Assembly: GCA_020725465.1 (NCBI GenBank)
Contig: DYEY01000055.1
Span: 1 to 40,642 of the forward strand
DNA length: 40,642 nucleotides
Reading direction: 5' to 3'
Origin: Dethiobacter sp.
Lineage (GTDB): Bacteria; Bacillota; Dethiobacteria; Dethiobacterales; Dethiobacteraceae
The notes beneath the pieces were generated by a model. That model worked only from the letters and a program-made list of their open reading frames with translations. It made no database searches and was not told the DNA's origin. Positions 17,303-25,782 of this stretch are shown here, in pieces (position 1 is the first letter of the stretch; the number at the start of each line of letters is the position of its first letter). The translations under genes and the position numbers were made by a program.

Positions 17303-17697
17303 ATACCCCTGTTACCGCTTAGTATCATATAGGTGGCGGTGCCAATGGCAGCCAGGTTACCGCCGGCGTCTTTCACCTCCACCATCCCCACCGCAATGGT
17401 CCTGCCCTGTTTGACTATCCTGGCTTCGGCGGTTATTTCTCCCTCTCGTACCGGTGCCAGGTAGTTCACCTTCATTTCCACAGTGGAAACTGAATCCTCT
17501 TCCGGCGAAATGCCGTTAAACAGCGCCACACCCGCCGCCGCGTCCACCAGGGAAGCAATAGCTCCGCCATGGACAACACCGAAGCGCTGTCTGATCTCCT
17601 CCCTGACCGGAAGGCGCAGCCGGGCATACCCGGGGCCGTTTTCGATAAGTTCCATGCCCAGCAGTTTCCAGTAAGGGCTGGGCCTGTTCTCCAACAA
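17287..17697 (-). CDS. PaaI-family (hotdog-fold) thioesterase
   Basis: About 136-139 residues, a single hotdog domain of the PaaI/acyl-CoA thioesterase family, which hydrolyses acyl-CoA esters in the cytoplasm. The signature RFGVVHGGAIASLVDAAAGVAL carries the HGG motif and the Asp of the long helix; VEMKVNYLAPVREGEI and GRTIAVGMVEVKD are the following strands. The frame opens with GTG at 17706, but GGAGG touches that codon; the TTG at 17697 has a normal eight-base distance and is preferred. It lies 69 bases after the 3-hydroxyacyl-CoA dehydrogenase gene on the same strand and probably shares its transcript. Confidence 0.88.
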   Translation of the reverse strand: MLENRPSPYWKLLGMELIENGPGYARLRLPVREEIRQRFGVVHGGAIASLVDAAAGVALFNGISPEEDSVSTVEMKVNYLAPVREGEITAEARIVKQGRTIAVGMVEVKDAGGNLAAIGTATYMILSGNRGIKSGA

Positions 17698-17766
17698 AGT
17701 TTCCACCTCCGCTGGCAGTGCCTAAAATGAAACACCACCCAACTTCTCCGGGACATAAGGCACACA

Positions 17767-18636
17767 TTATTTCTGGTACTGGTAAAACCCCTTACCTTTT
17801 TTCTGACCCCATTCACCGCGGGCATACATTTCCACCACGGTGGGGCTGGGCTTGTCCGCCGGGTTGCCGGTCTCACGGTAACGCTCCATACAGATGTGGT
17901 AGGTCAGATCTACACCGGTTAAGTCCATCAGGCGGAAAGGCCCCATGGGGTGGCCAAGGGCGTTTGTAATCGCCAGGTCGATTTCCTCCGCGTCAGCGAT
18001 GCCCTGATCCAGCAGGTACAGAGCTTCGTTGGTAAGAGCCATCAGTACCCTGTTCACCAGAAAGCCGTAGATTTCTTTTTTAAGCAGCACCGGCAGTTTA
18101 CCCATGGCTTTACACAGCTCCACCGTCACATCCGCCGTTTCCGGAGCGGTATGCGGTCCCTTCACCACTTCCACCAGCCGCATGACCAGAGCCGGGTTGA
18201 AAAAATGCATGTTACAGATTTTGGCCGGACGGGCGGTGGCATTGGCCACCATGGAACTTACAATAAATGAGCTGTTGGTGGCCAGGATGGCATGGGGCGG
18301 CGCCAGCTTATCCAGGCTGGCAAAAATTTTACGTTTTAAATCCAGCTTTTCGGTGGCCGCCTCGATGACAAAATCAGCGTCTTTGACCGCCTCCTCCAGG
18401 GATGAGGTAAAAGAAATGTTCCGACGGGCCTGTTCGGCTGCTTCCTGGGTTAACTTGCCCTTGGCCACCCTTTCCGGAAGATATTTGTCTGCAAAACTTT
18501 CAGCTTTTTTTAATGCTTCCTCCGAGATGTCGGTACAGGTGGTCTTAAAGCCGGACAACGCCGCCAGCAGCGCAATTTGATGACCCATATTGCCAGCCCC
18601 CACCACGCCAATGTTCCTGATCTTTGCCGTTTTCAT
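17767..18636 (-). CDS. 3-hydroxyacyl-CoA (3-hydroxybutyryl-CoA) dehydrogenase
   Basis: 289 residues, the usual length of single-function 3-hydroxybutyryl-CoA dehydrogenases. It interconverts 3-hydroxyacyl-CoA and 3-ketoacyl-CoA with NAD(P). The Rossmann motif is GVVGAGNMGHQIALLAALSG; catalytic-region features are TNSSFIVSS, NMHFFNPALVMRLVEVV (His of the His-Glu pair) and GFLVNRVLMALTNEALYLLDQG, with GHPMGPFRLMDLTGVD in the C-terminal dimer domain. GGGGAGG precedes the ATG. It heads a two-gene unit with the thioesterase and supplies a beta-oxidation step that neither acyl-CoA dehydrogenase cluster encodes. Confidence 0.93.
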   Translation of the reverse strand: MKTAKIRNIGVVGAGNMGHQIALLAALSGFKTTCTDISEEALKKAESFADKYLPERVAKGKLTQEAAEQARRNISFTSSLEEAVKDADFVIEAATEKLDLKRKIFASLDKLAPPHAILATNSSFIVSSMVANATARPAKICNMHFFNPALVMRLVEVVKGPHTAPETADVTVELCKAMGKLPVLLKKEIYGFLVNRVLMALTNEALYLLDQGIADAEEIDLAITNALGHPMGPFRLMDLTGVDLTYHICMERYRETGNPADKPSPTVVEMYARGEWGQKKGKGFYQYQK

Positions 18637-18790
18637 TGTCTTTCCTCCCCTTCATTAATAATTTCAGATTTCCCGCGCGTGACCGGTTGCCTCCACACAG
18701 GCACTTACTTTCCTGAAAATTATTCAATTGCAGCTGTAGCCTTGATGTGTTATCCTTTGCTGGGAAATATGCTTTGGTACGGAGGCGACT

Positions 18791-19468
18791 ATGGAAACAA
18801 TAGTGCTTGACAACATTCCCTTTACTGTTACCGTGGAGGCTTTGGCGGAGAAGTTAAAAGTCCGTAGCAAGGAGCGTTTTGCCGCCGAAGCGGAAAAGCT
18901 GGTCGGTGAGGCCCGGGCGCTGGCCAGGCCCAAAGCCATCTACAGGGTGGTATATGTGGGAGACAGGGGTGATGACTGGGTTCTGGCCGCGGGAGTGGAA
19001 CTGAAAAGCAAGGTTTTACGGGTCAACCTGGACGGGCTGCATCGCTGCTTCCCCTTTGTGGTGACCTGCGGCACGGAGCTGGACAAATGGGCAGCTTCTT
19101 TTACCGGGATGTACGAGCGCTTCTGCGCCGACGCCGTCTGTGAACTGGCGCTGCGCTCGGCTGTCACGGCCATGGAAAAAGATCTGAACTGGCGTTTTGA
19201 AATAGGGCACTCGGCCATGATGAATCCGGGTTCACTGCCCGACTGGCCACTGGATGAACAAAATAAAGTTTTTCACCTGTTGGGTGATCCGCGGCAGGCC
19301 ATTGGTGTTACTCTCACCGACAGCTACCTGATGATACCGGTGAAGTCGCTCTCCGGCATACGTTTTGCAACCGAAAACGACTATAAGAACTGCATGCTCT
19401 GCCCCCGCGAGGACTGCCCCGGCCGTAAGGCTCCTTATGATCAAAAGATGACAGAAAGATATAAATAA
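18791..19468 (+). CDS. MetH activation-domain-like protein with C-terminal Cys cluster
   Basis: 225 residues. The segment FVVTCGTELDKWAASFTGMYERFCADAV to the end resembles the reactivation domain of cobalamin-dependent methionine synthase (fold that binds S-adenosylmethionine and reactivates oxidised cobalamin); YLMIPVKSLSGIRFA corresponds to the conserved end of that domain. The last 25 residues add CMLCPREDCPG, a C-x2-C-x4-C arrangement that could hold a metal or iron-sulfur centre. Such stand-alone proteins occur in anaerobes with Wood-Ljungdahl or corrinoid methyl transfer. A role in reductive activation of a corrinoid protein is inferred. GGAGG precedes the ATG; the gene is monocistronic and ends at a strong terminator. 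Confidence 0.8.
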   Translation: METIVLDNIPFTVTVEALAEKLKVRSKERFAAEAEKLVGEARALARPKAIYRVVYVGDRGDDWVLAAGVELKSKVLRVNLDGLHRCFPFVVTCGTELDKWAASFTGMYERFCADAVCELALRSAVTAMEKDLNWRFEIGHSAMMNPGSLPDWPLDEQNKVFHLLGDPRQAIGVTLTDSYLMIPVKSLSGIRFATENDYKNCMLCPREDCPGRKAPYDQKMTERYK

Positions 19469-19492
19469 CCACCTTAGGGTGGTTATTTTTCT
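19464..19492 (+). terminator. Terminator after the MetH-activation-like gene
   Basis: Stem AATAACCACC / GGTGGTTATT with a TTAG loop, followed by TTT and CTCC. It overlaps the stop codon region. Confidence 0.85.
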
Positions 19493-19626
19493 CCGCTTGC
19501 AGCCTGTTTCCTGCCGGGGGGCCAAGCGGTGCTATGCTTATTTTAACTATAACCCGACTGAAGGGAAAATGCACCAATATGTCAAATTTGATTGTCAAAA
19601 ATGTGCCGTCTGACAGGAGGTGCCTG

Positions 19627-20706
19627 ATGAGCAGTTTTGCCCGCACCCGTGACTATCCCGAAGCCTTAATCAAAATCCTGTTTAAGGTCATCGACAGGAC
19701 GCCATACGGTGGTGCCACCCTTGACGAACTGCTGGAAGCCTACCGGGACGCCCGTGACCGTGTCCCCCACCGGAAGACCATCCAGCGGGCGGTGAAGCGC
19801 ATAAACCAGTTGTTCGACCCGCTGGCCTACTGCGCCGAAGCAGAAGAGGGCCACCACTTACCGGCCCCTCCCCGCGCCATTGAACAGGTACGGGACCGGG
19901 GGCGTATCCGTTACCGCTTCACCCGGGACCTGCAAGAGAGGCAAATCGACCCAAGCCTCGCCTTCCTGATGGCACTCAGCCTCTACCCCCAACAGCGCGG
20001 CCTGCTGGGCAGCCAGTTTGAAGTGGTGATGAAGCTGGTGTTCGAGGAGGTGCTGGGGCGGCTGGCCAACGTTTGCGACCTCTACAACGATATAAGAAAA
20101 TACATATACGTGACCGGGCCCGAACCGCTGGCACCGCAAAAAAGCTTTAATACAATCAAAAAGGTGCTGCAGGCCATCCGCCAGCAGAAGCGGTTAAAAA
20201 TAGACTATTGCCGCACTTATGACGGCGAGCTGACGGTACGGGAAGTAGAGCCGTACGGCATCATCTGCCGCTTCAACAACTGGTACCTCACCGGCAGATG
20301 CACAGACAAAAATCAGCGAAGGATATTTCTCTTAAGCCAAATCCGCCGTATCACCCTGGTGGAAAACAGTACCTGCCGTATCCCCGACGGTTTTAGCCTG
20401 CACGACGATTACTGCCACAACTGGGGAATCTGGACCGAAGAAGAAGCTGCCCCTCCGCAGCCGGTGATCCTGTGGGTCGGTAAAGGACCGGCAGAAAGAT
20501 TCAGGACATATCGCTTCCATGACAGCCAGAAAATAAGAGAGCTGCCCGGCGGCAGCCTTGAAGTCAGCTTCCTGGTTTCCGGCATGCGGGAGATGCTCCC
20601 CTGGCTGATGTCCTGGGGGGATGCCATCCGGGTGCTGGCACCGGAAGAGCTAAGACAGGCGCTCTGCGAACAGCTGGAAAGAGCACTTGGTGTTTACCGG
20701 CCATAG
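19627..20706 (+). CDS. WYL-domain transcriptional regulator
   Basis: 359 residues. The N-terminal part (about 1-75) is a winged helix-turn-helix region of DeoR-like type (TLDELLEAYRDA followed by RKTIQRAVKRINQLF). A WYL domain follows at about 175-260, with QQKRLKIDYCRTYDGELTVREVEPYGIICRFNNWYLTGRC containing the WYL-type motif as WYL in NNWYLTG, and a C-terminal extension (WCX-like) ends the protein. WYL proteins bind nucleotides or nucleic acid and repress or activate genes. The ATG at 19627 follows AGGAGG and replaces an upstream ATG at 19534 that lacks one. No obvious target operon adjoins it: the gene stops seven bases before the converging AbrB-like gene. Confidence 0.85.
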   Translation: MSSFARTRDYPEALIKILFKVIDRTPYGGATLDELLEAYRDARDRVPHRKTIQRAVKRINQLFDPLAYCAEAEEGHHLPAPPRAIEQVRDRGRIRYRFTRDLQERQIDPSLAFLMALSLYPQQRGLLGSQFEVVMKLVFEEVLGRLANVCDLYNDIRKYIYVTGPEPLAPQKSFNTIKKVLQAIRQQKRLKIDYCRTYDGELTVREVEPYGIICRFNNWYLTGRCTDKNQRRIFLLSQIRRITLVENSTCRIPDGFSLHDDYCHNWGIWTEEEAAPPQPVILWVGKGPAERFRTYRFHDSQKIRELPGGSLEVSFLVSGMREMLPWLMSWGDAIRVLAPEELRQALCEQLERALGVYRP

Positions 20707-20712
20707 ACATTA

Positions 20713-21201
20713 TTATTTTTTTACAAAAACCAGGATCAGGGGAACCAGGACGGTTATGGCAAGTATCCTTAGCAGATGTATTGTTAATACAACGGTGGTC
20801 TTTGCGTCAAAAGCAAGAGCAAAGGAGCCCATTTCAGTAAGCCCCCCGGGAACCATAGAGAGAATGGCGGTGGCTGTATCCAGACCGGTAAAGTGTTTTA
20901 ACAGAAATGCAATTAAACCTGATAAAGACAAGAGCAGGAATACAGCTATGCAGGCAGGAAGCATCACCGCTTTCAGCTGTTTAAAGAAATCAGAGGTAAA
21001 ACTGGCACCAATTGCAATACCGATGGCTATCTGCGAAAACAGAACAAAGCCGGGCGGAAGTGACAGTGCCTGTTCTGAACTGATTTGCTTGTAAAGAATA
21101 ATGGCAATGATAGCACCTACCATGCCTCCTGCCGGTATGTGCAATTTATGACCTGTGATGCCTCCGATCAGGCCAACCCCAATAAGATACACAACTCCCA
21201 C
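20713..21201 (-). CDS. AbrB-type membrane protein, single-repeat (half-size)
   Basis: About 162 residues, almost wholly hydrophobic, with five or so membrane segments. It matches one unit of the AbrB membrane family (the ammonia monooxygenase-like/AbrB duplication domain): GVGLIGGITGHKLHIPAGGMVGAIIA at the start and SMVPGGLTEMGSFALAFDAKTTVVLTIHLLRI towards the end. Full-length members have two such units in about 310-350 residues, so this is a half-size form. The name is historical; it is unrelated to the DNA-binding AbrB. GTG at 21201 follows AGGGGGG; the open frame continues upstream into the TRAP permease gene. As last gene of the TRAP operon it may assist export or transport, which is inference. 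Confidence 0.8.
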   Translation of the reverse strand: MGVVYLIGVGLIGGITGHKLHIPAGGMVGAIIAIILYKQISSEQALSLPPGFVLFSQIAIGIAIGASFTSDFFKQLKAVMLPACIAVFLLLSLSGLIAFLLKHFTGLDTATAILSMVPGGLTEMGSFALAFDAKTTVVLTIHLLRILAITVLVPLILVFVKK

Positions 21202-21233
21202 AGTGTCACCCCCCTGCCTGTTAAAATCGGACT

Positions 21234-23132
21234 CTATATGTGTCGCAAGGCACGCCTGCTGTTTGCTCCAAGGGAGATAATACAAAGAACAAATCCCAGT
21301 GCAAGCCACAGAGGGTTGCTGTTAACAAAGATATAGAAAAGAGCCGCGAGGCACGAGGTCAGAATAATAACCGCTTCCCTGAACAGTATTTTGTTTTTCC
21401 ACTGCCTGTTAAATAATATTGACAAAGTAAAGAAGGTCAACAGTACCGCTGCAACGCTTAACATCCCAGCAGAAAAGTTATCGTACTGCAGAAGAATGGC
21501 GGGAGCATAGACAAAAAAGAACGGCAGAAAAAGCGAGGGGAAGGCCGCCTTAAAAACTTCAATCGCACCTCGTTTATAATCTCCGCCCGCCAGTTTACAT
21601 GCTATCAGCAGTCCTACGCCGACCGGAGGCGTAAGGTGAGAAAGGAATGCGTAAAACATGGGAAACAGGTGGGCCTGCATGGGAGGCAGTCCCTGCCTGA
21701 TCAGAAGCGGTGACAATACAGTGGCGACAATTACATATGCCGCCGGAGTCGGTATGCCTGTTCCCAAAATCATGCTTGCCAGCATGGTAAAGAAAAGCAA
21801 TAAAAATAAATTATCCCCCGCGGCTTTACCTAAGACAATGCTGAGTTTCAGTGAGAGTCCGGTTACTTCGATTGCTGCCACCGCAATTCCGATAACCGCC
21901 AGTATTACAGCGACATTGGCCCCCATAACAACACCATCGCTGAACTTTTCCTTTACTTCATTCCAGTTCAGCCTGGATTCCCTGCGCAATGAAGATATCA
22001 GGCCGATGGCAACTACGACAATAATACTCCAGAAAACAACCATCATCAGAGAGTAACCCATTATCAGCAAAACAACCAAAAGGGCAAGAGGAATGATAAA
22101 AAGCGGGGCGTCCAAAAGAAGCTCTCTTACATTAATCTGGCTGGGCAACGTCACGATATTCAACTTCCTGGCGTTAAGCTCGGCATATAATAAAAGCATT
22201 AAAAAATAAATCAGGGCAGGAACCAGCGCTGCCTTGGCTATCTGAAGATAGGGAATACCGGTGTAAGCTGCCATTACAAACACTGTTGCGCCCATTATAG
22301 GAGGGAGAAACTGGCCACCGTTGGAAGCAGCTGCTTCAATGGCCCCCGCCTGCTCGGGTGTATACCCGGCCTTCTTCATCAGGGGAATGGTAAATGAGCC
22401 GGTTATTGTTATATTCGCAGCTGTACTGCCTGTTATCGAACCCAGAAGGGCACTGCTGATCACTGCCAGGGCTGCCGGACCACTTCTAAGCTTTGAGGCC
22501 GCAAAGTTTCCAAGCCGGATAACAAACCTGAGCCCGCCAAATGCATGAAGTACAGATCCGAAAAGAATAAAAAGAAAAAGGTAATTGGCTGATAAACCCA
22601 GGAGGTTACCGTACAAGCCCCAAGGCGAGGTCACATCTGAAGCAAGAAGCACAACAGCTCTCCGCGGTGATATTAAAGGCGCTCTCAAAAGACCGGGAAT
22701 ATAGTGGCCAAACAGCACATAGAACACAGCAATTACTGAAAAAACCGGGAATAGCCAGCCAAATGACCAACGGACCAGAAGAATGGCGATAACAGAGCCG
22801 AGCACACCAAAAAAAAGAGCTGCTGTCGGCGGGTAACTGGGGTTTGCCAGTATGGTTTTATAACCAAAAAAGAAATAAGCTGTAACTGCCAGTGACGAGA
22901 GCAGTACCAGAGTCATATACGCCATCTGCAAGGGAGTACGTATATCACGTAACTTGGACCAAACACATACCACCATAGCAAACCCCAGGTGCACCACGGC
23001 ATGGATTGTTGGTTCATAGGGGAGCGCTTTTATATAATACATCTGATACGCAATGAAAGTAAATATCAGGACCAGAAAAACATTATCGATCCACCTGTGA
23101 TTTTTGCCGGACTGGCTTAACTGTTCTGACAT
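21234..23132 (-). CDS. TRAP transporter fused permease (DctQ/DctM type, TAXI-associated)
   Basis: 632 residues with about 16-18 membrane segments. It is a fused small and large TRAP permease of the 4TM/12TM type that pairs with TAXI binding proteins. The conserved GSVIAILLVRWSFGWLFPVFSVIAVFYVLFGHYIPG, GSITGSTAANITITGSFTIPLMKKAGYTPEQAGAIEAAASNGGQFLPPIMGA and LGTGIPTPAAYVI blocks are typical. TRAP systems use an ion gradient to take up organic acids. It is co-directional with its binding protein (89 bases upstream) and separated from it by a stem-loop; AAGGGGGC precedes the ATG. By context the cargo is a carboxylic acid processed by the upstream enzymes. Confidence 0.92.
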   Translation of the reverse strand: MSEQLSQSGKNHRWIDNVFLVLIFTFIAYQMYYIKALPYEPTIHAVVHLGFAMVVCVWSKLRDIRTPLQMAYMTLVLLSSLAVTAYFFFGYKTILANPSYPPTAALFFGVLGSVIAILLVRWSFGWLFPVFSVIAVFYVLFGHYIPGLLRAPLISPRRAVVLLASDVTSPWGLYGNLLGLSANYLFLFILFGSVLHAFGGLRFVIRLGNFAASKLRSGPAALAVISSALLGSITGSTAANITITGSFTIPLMKKAGYTPEQAGAIEAAASNGGQFLPPIMGATVFVMAAYTGIPYLQIAKAALVPALIYFLMLLLYAELNARKLNIVTLPSQINVRELLLDAPLFIIPLALLVVLLIMGYSLMMVVFWSIIVVVAIGLISSLRRESRLNWNEVKEKFSDGVVMGANVAVILAVIGIAVAAIEVTGLSLKLSIVLGKAAGDNLFLLLFFTMLASMILGTGIPTPAAYVIVATVLSPLLIRQGLPPMQAHLFPMFYAFLSHLTPPVGVGLLIACKLAGGDYKRGAIEVFKAAFPSLFLPFFFVYAPAILLQYDNFSAGMLSVAAVLLTFFTLSILFNRQWKNKILFREAVIILTSCLAALFYIFVNSNPLWLALGFVLCIISLGANSRRALRHI

Positions 23133-23167
23133 ATTATCGCCCCCTTAAAACCGTTTTGCCTGTTTAG

Positions 23168-23214
23168 GCAGGGCAACTTCCCCCTTCTTTTGTCGGAGAG
23201 GGAAATTGCCCTGC
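23168..23214 (-). other. Stem-loop between TRAP binding protein and permease genes
   Basis: Arms of 15 bases (minus strand GCAGGGCAATTTCCC and GGGAAGTTGCCCTGC, one wobble mismatch) with a 17-base loop, directly after the binding-protein stop. There is no T run, and a second small hairpin (GCCTGTTTAGGC) follows. It may stabilise the upstream message or reduce permease expression relative to the binding protein. Confidence 0.65.
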
Positions 23215-23221
23215 TTTACCT

Positions 23222-24313
23222 TTATTCATTAAATGACTTTAGGGTTACACCCATTTCACGGTAGAATTTTAAAGCTCCGGGATGGTACATTTCAAGACGC
23301 TCTTTTTCGTCATCCCAGAAAGACCTGGTAATAAAGTCTACCGTTATTCCTTTGCCCATAGCATGGTAAGGTATGAAGTCACCGTTTTTGGCGGCCTCAT
23401 ACAATATCCTGGTTATTTCATATACAACATCTTCCGGCATTTCAATCCCTGCTGCCCAGTAAACCGGGGTGCTCACAAAAGCCATCGGTTCAGACTGAGT
23501 GACACCCAGAGCGCCGGCTGGAGCCACCATTCCCAGTGGCGGCAGGGCTTTCTCTCCAATAAAAGGGTCAGTGACACAGGCTTCAGCTATTATTGCCAGA
23601 TTTTTTTCAATATCGCCCTGATTGGGGAAATAGAGAGTGCCGCGGGCACCCAGTTCAAGCAGACTGGCACTTAGGGCAAATTCCCCCGGATAATAATAGT
23701 CAAAGGGGAGCACACCAACCTGAGCAGCACCGTCTCTGAGAGCGGTCAGCCTGGCATCAATGCCACCGTGCATAAGCCTGTAATTGGTTGCCCCGGCAAT
23801 ATCGAGCATATTGCGGAATATCCAGGCATATCCGTCAGGTACATCCCTGGGAAGTGCTACGGTTTTTCCCGAAAAATCAGCCAGAGTTTTTATCCGGGGG
23901 TCAAGGGTGACAAATGTCTCGTTAAGCATAACCAGCATACCGATTTTTAAGGGCATATACTCCCCTTCCCCCCATATGGTGGCACCCGGCAGCATAGTTA
24001 CATTTACATGGGTCCCCCGTAAAGCTTTTTCACCCATAAGAAGGCGGGTATTGTCAGTAACTCCGGCGGTAGCTACCACATCAGCAGTCAGCCAGTCCGA
24101 TCTCTCATTAATAAAGGTTGCCAGAGCATGGGACAAGACATACCACATATCCCCCGGCCGGCCTGCGGCAATGCTGATGTGCATCGGCTGTCTTTTTTGT
24201 GTTTCCTCTCCCGGCTTTGGTGCCTCCGATGCAGGTTTTGTTCCGCAGCCTGAAACCATAACAGCCAACAACAGAAGTACACTGAACAGGATTGAGAAAT
24301 TTTTCTTTTTCAT
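23222..24313 (-). CDS. TAXI-family TRAP transporter solute-binding lipoprotein
   Basis: 363 residues. The N-terminus is a lipoprotein signal (hydrophobic FSVLLLLAVMVSG then Cys in GCGTKP), placing it on the outer face of the membrane. The mature part shows the TAXI pattern ISIAAGRPGDMWYVLSHALATFI, typical of the TRAP-associated extracytoplasmic immunogenic family, followed by ATAGVTDNTRLLMGEKALRG and a long C-terminal lobe. TAXI proteins bind carboxylates such as glutamate or 2-oxoglutarate-like acids; the ligand here is unknown. GAGGAGG precedes the ATG. It lies 108 bases after the lyase gene and before its permease, within the operon started by the aconitase-like subunits. Confidence 0.9.
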   Translation of the reverse strand: MKKKNFSILFSVLLLLAVMVSGCGTKPASEAPKPGEETQKRQPMHISIAAGRPGDMWYVLSHALATFINERSDWLTADVVATAGVTDNTRLLMGEKALRGTHVNVTMLPGATIWGEGEYMPLKIGMLVMLNETFVTLDPRIKTLADFSGKTVALPRDVPDGYAWIFRNMLDIAGATNYRLMHGGIDARLTALRDGAAQVGVLPFDYYYPGEFALSASLLELGARGTLYFPNQGDIEKNLAIIAEACVTDPFIGEKALPPLGMVAPAGALGVTQSEPMAFVSTPVYWAAGIEMPEDVVYEITRILYEAAKNGDFIPYHAMGKGITVDFITRSFWDDEKERLEMYHPGALKFYREMGVTLKSFNE

Positions 24314-24421
24314 TCAGTTTGCCTCCTCAAAATTACTTTAAGATGCGCTCCGGAGGTAAGAACCTGTTAGTTTACATAATTATTCTTTTATCCCCCCTCT
24401 TTATCCTTTTATATTTCTTTT

Positions 24422-25279
24422 TTACAGAAACGATTTCTCCAAGGAACGCAACGCTTCCACACCAACTAATTCATAAAATTCAGGAAAACTTACCATATTG
24501 GACTGAAATGCCTCTGTGGAATCTGTCTCCCGGAGACACTGCAGCAAGTTCATCATTGACCTGGTGGCGGCATACAGCATTGAAGCCGGGTAGATTACTA
24601 TCTTATAGCCCATCTGTTCCAGTTCTGCTGAAGTTAGAAACGGTGTTTTTCCCTTTTCCACCATATTAGCCAGCAGAGGCTTATCTATGGACTCAGCAAC
24701 TTTTTTCAGCTCTTCCACAGTCTGGGGGGCTTCAAAGAAAATCACATCCGCTCCGGCTTCTGCATAAGCAAGAGCACGCTCCATTGCGTCATCAAAACCG
24801 TTGACCGCCCTGGCATCTGTCCGGGCGATGATAACAAAATCCTCAGAGCGCCTGGCATAAACAGCCGCTTTTACTTTAGCCACCATTTCATGTTTCGTAA
24901 CCAGTTCCTTACCTTCCATATGGCCACAACGTTTTGGAAACACCTGGTCTTCCAGCTGAATGGCAGCAACTCCACCCCTTTCGTACTCTCTCACCGTTCT
25001 TATCACATTGAGCACGCCGCCGTATCCGTTGTCACCATCCGCTATCAGCGGGATATTTATCGCTGCTGCCATATTCCTGGCATGGGTAGCCATTTCGGTT
25101 AATGACATCAATCCGATATCAGGTTGGCCTATAACACTGACCGAAGCACCATACCCGGTCATATAAACGGCAGGGAACCCCGCCTTTTCCACCAAACGCG
25201 CCGACCAGGCGTCAAAGGCTCCCGGGGCACGTATTATACCCGGCCTCTTCAGCAACTCCCGCAATTTTACCTGTCCCAT
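24422..25279 (-). CDS. Isocitrate lyase/PEP mutase-family carboxylyase (dimethylmalate or methylisocitrate lyase-like)
   Basis: 285 residues, a short (PrpB-sized) TIM-barrel lyase. Features in order: GAFDAWSARLVEKAGFPAVYMTGYG; PLIADGDNGYGG with metal-binding Asp residues; QLEDQVFPKRCGHMEGKEL, whose KRCGH motif carries the catalytic Cys; and IIARTDARAVNGFDDAMERA. Members include 2-methylisocitrate lyase, 2,3-dimethylmalate lyase and oxaloacetate decarboxylase-like enzymes, which release pyruvate, or succinate plus pyruvate, from substituted malates. It follows the aconitase-family subunits by two bases, the same three-gene set known for dimethylmalate formation and cleavage in nicotinate-fermenting Eubacterium barkeri. 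Substrate remains inference. Confidence 0.85.
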   Translation of the reverse strand: MGQVKLRELLKRPGIIRAPGAFDAWSARLVEKAGFPAVYMTGYGASVSVIGQPDIGLMSLTEMATHARNMAAAINIPLIADGDNGYGGVLNVIRTVREYERGGVAAIQLEDQVFPKRCGHMEGKELVTKHEMVAKVKAAVYARRSEDFVIIARTDARAVNGFDDAMERALAYAEAGADVIFFEAPQTVEELKKVAESIDKPLLANMVEKGKTPFLTSAELEQMGYKIVIYPASMLYAATRSMMNLLQCLRETDSTEAFQSNMVSFPEFYELVGVEALRSLEKSFL

Positions 25280-25281
25280 TG

Positions 25282-25782
25282 CTAATTGCCTCCTCTGTCT
25301 GTACTTCTGTTTTTAAGGTAATTGACCAAACCGCCTTCCCGGATAATATCCATTATAAAACCGGGGAAAGGTGTAAACGTATAGGTTTCTTCCTGCGTTA
25401 AATTAATAATCCTTCCTTCCTGAAGTTCTACTGCAATTTCATCCCCTTCCCTGATTGACCGGGCAGCACTTTTTGATTCCAGTACCGGAAGGCCGATATT
25501 AATGGCATTCCGGTAAAAAATCCTGGCAAAACTTACCGCAATAACACAGCATATGCCGGCAGCCTTTATACTGATTGGGGCATGCTCTCTGGAACTGCCG
25601 CAGCCAAAATTACGCCCCGCGACAAATACATCTCCTTGCCGCAAACGGGAAGCAAATCCGGCATCCAATCCCGCCATACATACTCCGGCCAATTCTTCAG
25701 GTGTGGAGAGCGTCAAAAACCGGCCCGGTACAATCAGATCCGTATCCACATTATCACCAAAAACATAGGCCCTGCCGGACAT
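25282..25782 (-). CDS. Aconitase-family hydratase, small subunit (LeuD/DmdB-like)
   Basis: 166 residues, the swivel domain of the isopropylmalate isomerase/homoaconitase group. It opens GRAYVFGDNVDTDLIVPGRFL and contains VAGRNFGCGSSREHAPISIKAAGICCVIA, the hallmark segment that completes the active site, and ARIFYRNAINIGLPVLE. Its ATG overlaps the stop codon of the large subunit (TAATG at 25782), so the two are made together. Members include LeuD, HacB and the small subunit of dimethylmalate (dimethylmaleate) hydratase. The neighbours (C-C lyase and TRAP importer, no leucine genes) argue for catabolism rather than leucine synthesis. Confidence 0.9.
   Translation of the reverse strand: MSGRAYVFGDNVDTDLIVPGRFLTLSTPEELAGVCMAGLDAGFASRLRQGDVFVAGRNFGCGSSREHAPISIKAAGICCVIAVSFARIFYRNAINIGLPVLESKSAARSIREGDEIAVELQEGRIINLTQEETYTFTPFPGFIMDIIREGGLVNYLKNRSTDRGGN

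Noticed and set aside
19582-19591. TCAAATTTGA palindrome upstream of the WYL regulator
   Set aside because: Only ten bases and AT-rich; could be an operator but is too short to support by itself.
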